This document shows positions 59,329 to 64,000 of a stretch of 64,000 nucleotides of DNA, one piece after another. The notes under the pieces are model-generated. The model saw only the letters and a program-made list of their open reading frames with translations, had not been told where the DNA came from and did no database searches. This DNA is from Ponticaulis sp. GTDB lineage: Bacteria > Pseudomonadota > Alphaproteobacteria > Caulobacterales > Hyphomonadaceae. The DNA lies in contig PBNO01000002.1 in assembly GCA_002723155.1 (NCBI GenBank), forward strand, positions 51,545-115,544, in the 5' to 3' direction. The number at the start of each line of letters is the position of its first letter. Positions within the stretch are counted from its first letter, which is position 1. The translations under genes and the position numbers were made by a program.

Positions 59329-60126
59329 TTGGACACGATCTACACTCTTCACCATTTTGCGTGTTCTGGCGGCACTGTGTTGTCACGCATTATCGGCGGT
59401 ATTGATCGCGCAGTCGTTCTGAGTGAAATCCATCCGGATCGACACCTGCCGCAGGTGTTCAACCCGATCTTCCAGTTTCGCAAATCCTATGGCCTCGAAA
59501 CGCCCGAAGATCAGGCGGCGTTCGACAATGTATTCGTCGAAGAAATCCGCGCCATTCAGGACATCTGTAAGCGCGAAAACCGCGTCCTCTTCGTGCGTGA
59601 CCATTATCACCGGGACATTATCGTCAACCGCCGATCAGAGAGCCGGCTGACTGAAGTTCTGCTGCCGCATTTCAACATCAAACGCATCTACACTTTCCGC
59701 GACCCGCTGGAAGTCTGGACGAGCATGAAGCTGAAAAACTGGCTCGAAGGTGCGAGTGTCGATGAATTCCTCGACCTTCAGGTAAAAGCCCTCGACGAAT
59801 TCAGAGGCGATCTGAACCTGAATTACCATGACGCCTGCGTGCGGCCCGGTAAGTTCAAACGCGCCGTATTTGATTATGCCGGCATGTCTGAAGCTGAGGG
59901 TGATTTCGGCGGGCCAATGGATGACCGCCAGCACTATACCGGCCAGAGCGGACGCTTTGGCAAAGAGATGGCGCCGCGCCCGACACGCTGGGGCGCATTG
60001 TCAGACGGTGACATTCTCGCCTTCGCGAACTCTCCGATTTACGCCGAATTATGCCAGAGGACGGGCCTGAAACTGATCCCTGCCCGCGATATTCCACCTC
60101 GCGTCCAGCGACTTCTGAACAGCTAG
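59329..60126 (+). CDS. Sulfotransferase-family protein
   Basis: 265 residues, cytoplasmic. HFACSGGTVLSRIIGGI is the PAPS phosphate-binding loop at the N terminus; FRDPLEVWTSMKLKNWLEG resembles the 3'-phosphate-binding (PSB) region RDPxxxxxS. It may sulfate a polysaccharide or lipid. The start is TTG 59329, preceded by GGGGG; no ATG lies before the P-loop. Its stop overlaps the stop of the convergent glycosyltransferase gene by four bases, which hints at a linked surface-glycan role. Confidence 0.75.
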   Translation: MDTIYTLHHFACSGGTVLSRIIGGIDRAVVLSEIHPDRHLPQVFNPIFQFRKSYGLETPEDQAAFDNVFVEEIRAIQDICKRENRVLFVRDHYHRDIIVNRRSESRLTEVLLPHFNIKRIYTFRDPLEVWTSMKLKNWLEGASVDEFLDLQVKALDEFRGDLNLNYHDACVRPGKFKRAVFDYAGMSEAEGDFGGPMDDRQHYTGQSGRFGKEMAPRPTRWGALSDGDILAFANSPIYAELCQRTGLKLIPARDIPPRVQRLLNS

Positions 60127-62069
60127 TCCGAAGCAATCAAACCTTCGCGCTTCAAAAAGTCCGTCATCGGCGCCTCAACATAGAAGGCGGACAGATCGGA
60201 TGTGTCCCACATTGCGAGAAGGTCCTCGGCATCGATAAAATACTGCTTGAGCGCGGCGAAGATAGCTTCTGGTGTGACTTCGTCGATGGAGAGATACGGC
60301 GCACCGGCGGCAAGGGCGATTTCTTCCATTGTGCTTCCGCGAGGTACGACAGGCAGAACATTCAGCTCGATCGCTTCTATGATGATGCCCGATGAGGAAG
60401 ATCGATACCGGTCACTATATGGCAGAAGCACCACATCGAGCCCTGCGAAGGCGCGATAGTACTCATCCTGCGTCGCAAAGCCGGAGCGGATCGTGACATT
60501 GGGATCCTGCTCCAGCCTGTCGATGTCAGCCTGCATAAAGGGCTTTTCACGAAAACCGCGGGCCTGAACCTTATCGAACTGTAACCGCCATTCGACCGGA
60601 AAATTGCTGTCATCCGCCAGCGATATGAGGTCGGGCAGCACGCCATAGCCTTTATCCTCGCGGGTCGCGCCCATCATACCGACGCGAATTTTTCGTGGCC
60701 CGTCTTCGACGCCCCGCGGGCGCCTGTGAGCCCGCGCCGTCGACGCCACCGGATAGACCGCTTTTTTGAACACCTGTCCGCGCGGATCACGTTCGCTGAG
60801 TTGCTCAGAAACTGCACTGAACTCTGAATGCATAAGCACATTGATCGTTCTTAGTTCGGCAAGTTTATCGAAGGGCTGAAGCACCAGCTCGGCCATCCGC
60901 GCATTGGCTTCCCGATTAAGCTCGCGCGGTGCGTATGCTACAGGCAGAAAATCGATGATAACACTGAACGATCGCTTCCCATCCTGTTCGGCCAGCCAGT
61001 TATAGACAGCCTTCAGCATGTTAGGTGTAACAGTCTTGAATATGATCAGATCGACATTCTCAACATCAAGCCGGTCGAGATCCTGCCTCAGCCATTTATT
61101 CTTTCGGTTCGGAAAGCGACCAAGGCTATTTCCGTGCGGCACTCCGGCATACGTCCGAAATGTCAGCGCATTGCTTTGAGCAACGCCGAGCCCTTCAACC
61201 GGCCGACTTTCCAAAGAAGTCAGAACACCAACCTCATCTAGTGCAAACCCTGCATCCTTCAGATATCCGAGCATATGCTGCAAAGAGTTATAATGGTGGG
61301 AATTCTGATAATGGATTGCACCCGTATCAATAATCCTGACGCGTTTTTTGCTGACGTCTTCCAGTTCAGATGAAAAAGTTACCCTCGTCTCCAGATATTC
61401 CGGAACGAGCCCTGACATGCCTATTGCAAACTCGGCAGCCAGATTTCTGTCATCCTGCTGCGCAGCACCCGACGCCAGCCATTTACGCATCAGCCTTTCG
61501 GCTGCATGCCATTCCCGAAACCGGATCATTATTTGAGCAAGAGCAACCAGCATATCCGGTGCCAGTGCCTCACCGAGACGGCTCAGATAAACATCGTATA
61601 CGCCTGAATTTTCTTCCGCGGCCGCAATACCAAAATGGTCAGCTACCCAAAGCGCCAGAAGCGGACAATCATGCGGTGCCTCATTCGCATAATTAAAGAA
61701 GTCGCGCACGACCTCGTTCTCGATAAAAATAATCCGGTTGGTCGTTAGCTCACGCAACAGCGTGAAGCGTAGTGAAACGGACAGGGCATTATAAATGTCA
61801 AAGAACCGCTCCGGCGCGCCAGCTTTCATTGCTGCTCGTAGCAAGCCGAGCAAAGGAGCCGGATTAGCAGGTTTTCGAGTATGTGCAGCGAGCCAGGCAT
61901 TCATCGCGCCCTCCCACCTGCCCTGAAGCTGCGCCTCCCAGGCCAGGGCACGGAACGTATGAAGGCTGTCCGGCTCCAGGTCTTCCAGTCGCGCCCTGAC
62001 CGCTGAAATCTCAGCAAGATCACGCGACCTGATTGCATGCCCGAGACGCTGCTTTAACTCGCTTTCCAA
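60123..62069 (-). CDS. TPR-like protein with GT4-type glycosyltransferase domain
   Basis: 648 residues. The N-terminal 230 residues are helical repeats (LHTFRALAWEAQLQGRWEGA, GLLRAAMKAGAPERFF, ALAQIMIRFREWHAAERLMR). A GT-B-type glycosyltransferase follows (about 240-648): VRIIDTGAIHYQNSHHYNSL, KIRVGMMGATREDKGYGVLP, then GLDVVLLPYSDRYRSSSSGI and EAIELNVLPVVPRGSTMEEI, the GT4 nucleotide-sugar motif (E-x7-E-like). Donor and acceptor are unknown. It converges with the sulfotransferase gene and is about 90 bases downstream of hemN on the same strand. Confidence 0.8.
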   Translation of the reverse strand: MESELKQRLGHAIRSRDLAEISAVRARLEDLEPDSLHTFRALAWEAQLQGRWEGAMNAWLAAHTRKPANPAPLLGLLRAAMKAGAPERFFDIYNALSVSLRFTLLRELTTNRIIFIENEVVRDFFNYANEAPHDCPLLALWVADHFGIAAAEENSGVYDVYLSRLGEALAPDMLVALAQIMIRFREWHAAERLMRKWLASGAAQQDDRNLAAEFAIGMSGLVPEYLETRVTFSSELEDVSKKRVRIIDTGAIHYQNSHHYNSLQHMLGYLKDAGFALDEVGVLTSLESRPVEGLGVAQSNALTFRTYAGVPHGNSLGRFPNRKNKWLRQDLDRLDVENVDLIIFKTVTPNMLKAVYNWLAEQDGKRSFSVIIDFLPVAYAPRELNREANARMAELVLQPFDKLAELRTINVLMHSEFSAVSEQLSERDPRGQVFKKAVYPVASTARAHRRPRGVEDGPRKIRVGMMGATREDKGYGVLPDLISLADDSNFPVEWRLQFDKVQARGFREKPFMQADIDRLEQDPNVTIRSGFATQDEYYRAFAGLDVVLLPYSDRYRSSSSGIIIEAIELNVLPVVPRGSTMEEIALAAGAPYLSIDEVTPEAIFAALKQYFIDAEDLLAMWDTSDLSAFYVEAPMTDFLKREGLIASD

Positions 62070-62156
62070 AAGCCAACTCCTGATTCACGGAGTTGATCAC
62101 ACTGTAATTCGAGAGATTTGTCAGCGCCGTAGCTGAATAGAGCTGTGAGCTAGTCG

Positions 62157-63515
62157 CTAAACTGCTTTTGCATGGCGGTTGGCAGGCACAGCATTGGGCG
62201 AAGAATAGGCGTCAAAACACTGAGCCACACTGCGCAACAAAACGCGCGCTTCGACAGGCACCTGAACAACGCTGCCTGTGACATCACAAATGCCCAGACG
62301 CTCCAGCCCGCGCAAAAGTTCAAACGCGTCTGCAAAGTGAGAGAGTGGTACGTCGAATCGCTGGCAGACCTTCGCCACGTCAACTTGCATGTCGCACATC
62401 AGACGCTCGATCACAGCGCTGCGCAGGCTGTCTTCATCGGTGCGTCGTACGCCGCGGCGATGCGGAATGTCACCCGCCATCACGCTCTCGGAATAGTCGC
62501 GAATGTCCTTGGCGTTCTGAACGAAGCCGCCCGGAAACTCCGAAATGCCTGACGGACCGAGCGCGATCAGCGTCCGGCAGGTATCCGTGGTATAGCCTTG
62601 AAAGTTGCGATGCAGCGCACCTGTTTTCAGCGCGCCCGCAAGTGCGTCTTCTTCACGCGCAAAGTGGTCGAGACCAATCTGCACATAGCCGAAATCTACC
62701 AGCGTCTCAGACAGGGCTTCGAACTGGTCAAAACGGGCTTTGGTGTCCGGAAGGGTTTTCTCATCAATTGCGCGCTGGTGTTTTGCAAACCATGGCACAT
62801 GGGCATAGCCGAACGCAGAGATGCGATCCGGCTTCAGGCTGGCAGCCATTTCTGCAGAATGCGCAACGCTCTCAGCTGTCTGATGCGGCAGGCCGTAAAG
62901 AAGATCAAAATTGATAGCCGTAATATCGGCGGCACGCAGCGCCTCAACAGCCCCCTTCACGAGGAGGAAGGGCTGAATTCGATTGATCGCTTCCTGAACC
63001 GTGCGATTAAAATCCTGCACGCCAAGGCTGGCACGCGTCACACCGCCAGCAGCCAGCGACTGAATCATTTCAGGGTTCAGTGTCCGTGGATCAAGCTCAA
63101 TAGAAATTTCAGCATCATCATCAATGCAGAAGGCATCGCGCAGCGCATCCAGCACGCGCAGCATGTCTTTTGGGTTCAGCGCGTTAGGCGTGCCGCCGCC
63201 AAAATGAAGATGCACGCCGCCGCCATGCTGGGGCAGCTTTGCCTTCCAGAGTTCAATCTCTTTAAGAAGAACATCAACGAAGCGCCCGATACGTGTATAG
63301 CCGTTTGGAACCGTGGTGTGGCAGCCGCAATACCAGCAAAGCTGTTCGCAGAATGGCACATGCACATAAACAGAGATCGGCTCACTTGGCCCGATACCGG
63401 CAATCCAGCTCGAAACAGCATCCGCATCCGGATTATCCTCAAACTGCGCGGCAGTCGGATAACTGGTGTAGCGAGGGACGGGCTTCTGAGCGAGATCGAA
63501 CCATTCCGGGCGCAT
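62157..63515 (-). CDS. hemN: Oxygen-independent coproporphyrinogen III oxidase
   Basis: 452-residue radical-SAM enzyme that makes protoporphyrinogen IX without oxygen. The cluster motif is FCEQLCWYCGCHT (C-x3-C-x2-C-x-C). VHLHFGGGTPNAL, SIELDPRTL, GVQDFNRTVQEAINRIQPF, INFDLLYGLPHQT and RISAFGYAHVPWF are HemN-specific. PRYTSYPTAAQFE opens the family region. Start ATG 63515 has GGAG six bases upstream; a TTG at 63560 would extend it by 15 residues. HemN often answers to FNR, but no convincing box is visible here. Confidence 0.96.
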   Translation of the reverse strand: MRPEWFDLAQKPVPRYTSYPTAAQFEDNPDADAVSSWIAGIGPSEPISVYVHVPFCEQLCWYCGCHTTVPNGYTRIGRFVDVLLKEIELWKAKLPQHGGGVHLHFGGGTPNALNPKDMLRVLDALRDAFCIDDDAEISIELDPRTLNPEMIQSLAAGGVTRASLGVQDFNRTVQEAINRIQPFLLVKGAVEALRAADITAINFDLLYGLPHQTAESVAHSAEMAASLKPDRISAFGYAHVPWFAKHQRAIDEKTLPDTKARFDQFEALSETLVDFGYVQIGLDHFAREEDALAGALKTGALHRNFQGYTTDTCRTLIALGPSGISEFPGGFVQNAKDIRDYSESVMAGDIPHRRGVRRTDEDSLRSAVIERLMCDMQVDVAKVCQRFDVPLSHFADAFELLRGLERLGICDVTGSVVQVPVEARVLLRSVAQCFDAYSSPNAVPANRHAKAV

Positions 63516-63718
63516 GCTGAACTCCATGAGTGTCTGGGGAGTTGCAATATCTACGTGCAATTACCCCTTCTTAGAATGTGGCCATCTGGCACTGAGACAG
63601 TTTGAAGCGCTTAATAGGGCTTTTCATCCGATGAGAAGGTGATCTGCGGATAGACATTCATGACAAATTTTGGTCTACAGCCTTCAACAAAAATCTCTTC
63701 AGTGCGGAGCGCATCAGC

Positions 63719-64000
63719 ATGTCAGGTGAATTGATCACGGTATTCGGCGGGTCAGGTTTTCTCGGTCGCTATGTTGTGCGCAATCTGTGCCGCGCCGGTT
63801 ACCGCGTTCGCGTCGCGGTTCGCAAGCCGCATCTGGCAGGTGATCAGCGCCTCGCAGGCGATGTCGGTCAGGTCCAGATCGTTCAGGCCAATGTCCGCAA
63901 CCGCCCGAGCATCCAGCGCGCTCTTGAAGGCGCGTCCGGCGTCATCAACCTTGTCGGTATTCTTTTCGAGCGCGGTCAGCAAACCTTTGAAGGCACTCAA
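63719..64000 (+). CDS. NDUFA9-like/NAD-dependent epimerase-dehydratase, partial at the window edge
   Basis: The first 94 codons only; the frame is open at the window end. It begins MSGELITVFGGSGFLGRYVV, a GxxGxxG Rossmann dinucleotide loop, followed by VRVAVRKPH and GVINLVGILFE, typical of the complex-I NDUFA9-like atypical short-chain dehydrogenases. GGAG (63706-63709) is nine bases before the ATG. In alphaproteobacteria such proteins are a complex-I accessory subunit; this is inferred from the N terminus alone. The gene is absent from tracks that require a stop codon in the window. Confidence 0.8.
   Translation, partial: MSGELITVFGGSGFLGRYVVRNLCRAGYRVRVAVRKPHLAGDQRLAGDVGQVQIVQANVRNRPSIQRALEGASGVINLVGILFERGQQTFEGTQ

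Noticed and set aside
62598-63605. 335-codon antisense ORF across hemN
   Set aside because: hemN has all radical-SAM motifs on the other strand; the antisense product has no recognisable feature.
63608-63621. TTGAAGCGCTTAAT upstream of hemN as an FNR box
   Set aside because: Only the left half fits; the right half matches two of five consensus positions.
1-64000. Prophage, transposon, CRISPR, tRNA or rRNA
   Set aside because: No integrase, transposase, phage structural gene, regularly spaced repeats, or tRNA/rRNA-like sequence was recognised on reading.

Overview
The window looks like a chromosomal segment of an alphaproteobacterium, most likely Caulobacterales or the marine Hyphomonadaceae. 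That placement is an inference from several features: ubiE-ubiB-coaBC-dut synteny; tsaE-amgK-murU-addB-addA-trxA followed by convergent folC-accD-trpA/trpB; an AccD whose zinc-ribbon cysteines are lost; ExoD; a UrcA-family protein; and a large TonB-dependent receptor. G+C is moderately high and fairly even, with a clear AT-rich patch around 3.08-3.33 kb. I saw no rRNA, tRNA, CRISPR array, transposase, integrase or phage gene.

Layout. 0-6 kb: VUT-type transporter, DHFR-like protein, chemoreceptor, UDP-glucose dehydrogenase and an orphan PAS histidine kinase. 6-7 kb: a two-gene module in which a 60-residue unknown protein overlaps a PIN-domain RNase by ATGA. 6.8-12.3 kb: ubiquinone genes ubiE and ubiB, an exported UrcA-family protein, coaBC, dut and a PspB-like membrane peptide. 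12.3-20.8 kb: beta-lactamase-fold hydrolase, ExoD, DsbB, lipoprotein, TonB receptor, XRE regulator with a 2TM domain, TauD-type dioxygenase and OmpW. 20.8-30.4 kb: MFS protein with acyl-CoA ligase, FMN-binding oxidase, GST, small lipoprotein, a 650-residue unknown exported protein, exported MBL hydrolase, GNAT and a coiled-coil protein. 30.5-37 kb: exported carboxylesterase, spinster-type MFS, a LacI regulator overlapping a Kazal lipoprotein, and a ferredoxin/ferredoxin reductase pair. 37-46.4 kb: tsaE, MurNAc-recycling kinase and uridylyltransferase (amgK, murU), recombination helicase-nuclease addB-addA, thioredoxin. 46.4-55.4 kb, minus strand: folC, accD, trpA, cutA, trpB, a few accessory genes, then trpF. 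55.5-64 kb: bioB, a lipoprotein protein-arginine deiminase of the animal PAD type, exported redoxin, sulfotransferase, glycosyltransferase, hemN and the start of an NDUFA9-like gene.

How the genes fit together. Housekeeping blocks (quinone, CoA, dUTP, tryptophan, folate, fatty acid, biotin, heme, recombination) alternate with envelope and accessory genes. OmpW, an acyl-CoA ligase and the ferredoxin/reductase pair suggest use of hydrophobic compounds, but no P450 or other oxygenase partner is in view.

Most noteworthy: the full PAD active-site set in a bacterial lipoprotein; the PIN module with an unrecognised small partner; the regulator-plus-Kazal gene pair; cutA inserted between trpB and trpA; and several clean operator-like palindromes, including a perfect TGGTC-N-GACCA (GntR/FadR-type) site before the esterase and related TGACGC/GCGTCA sites before ompW and the ferredoxin reductase.
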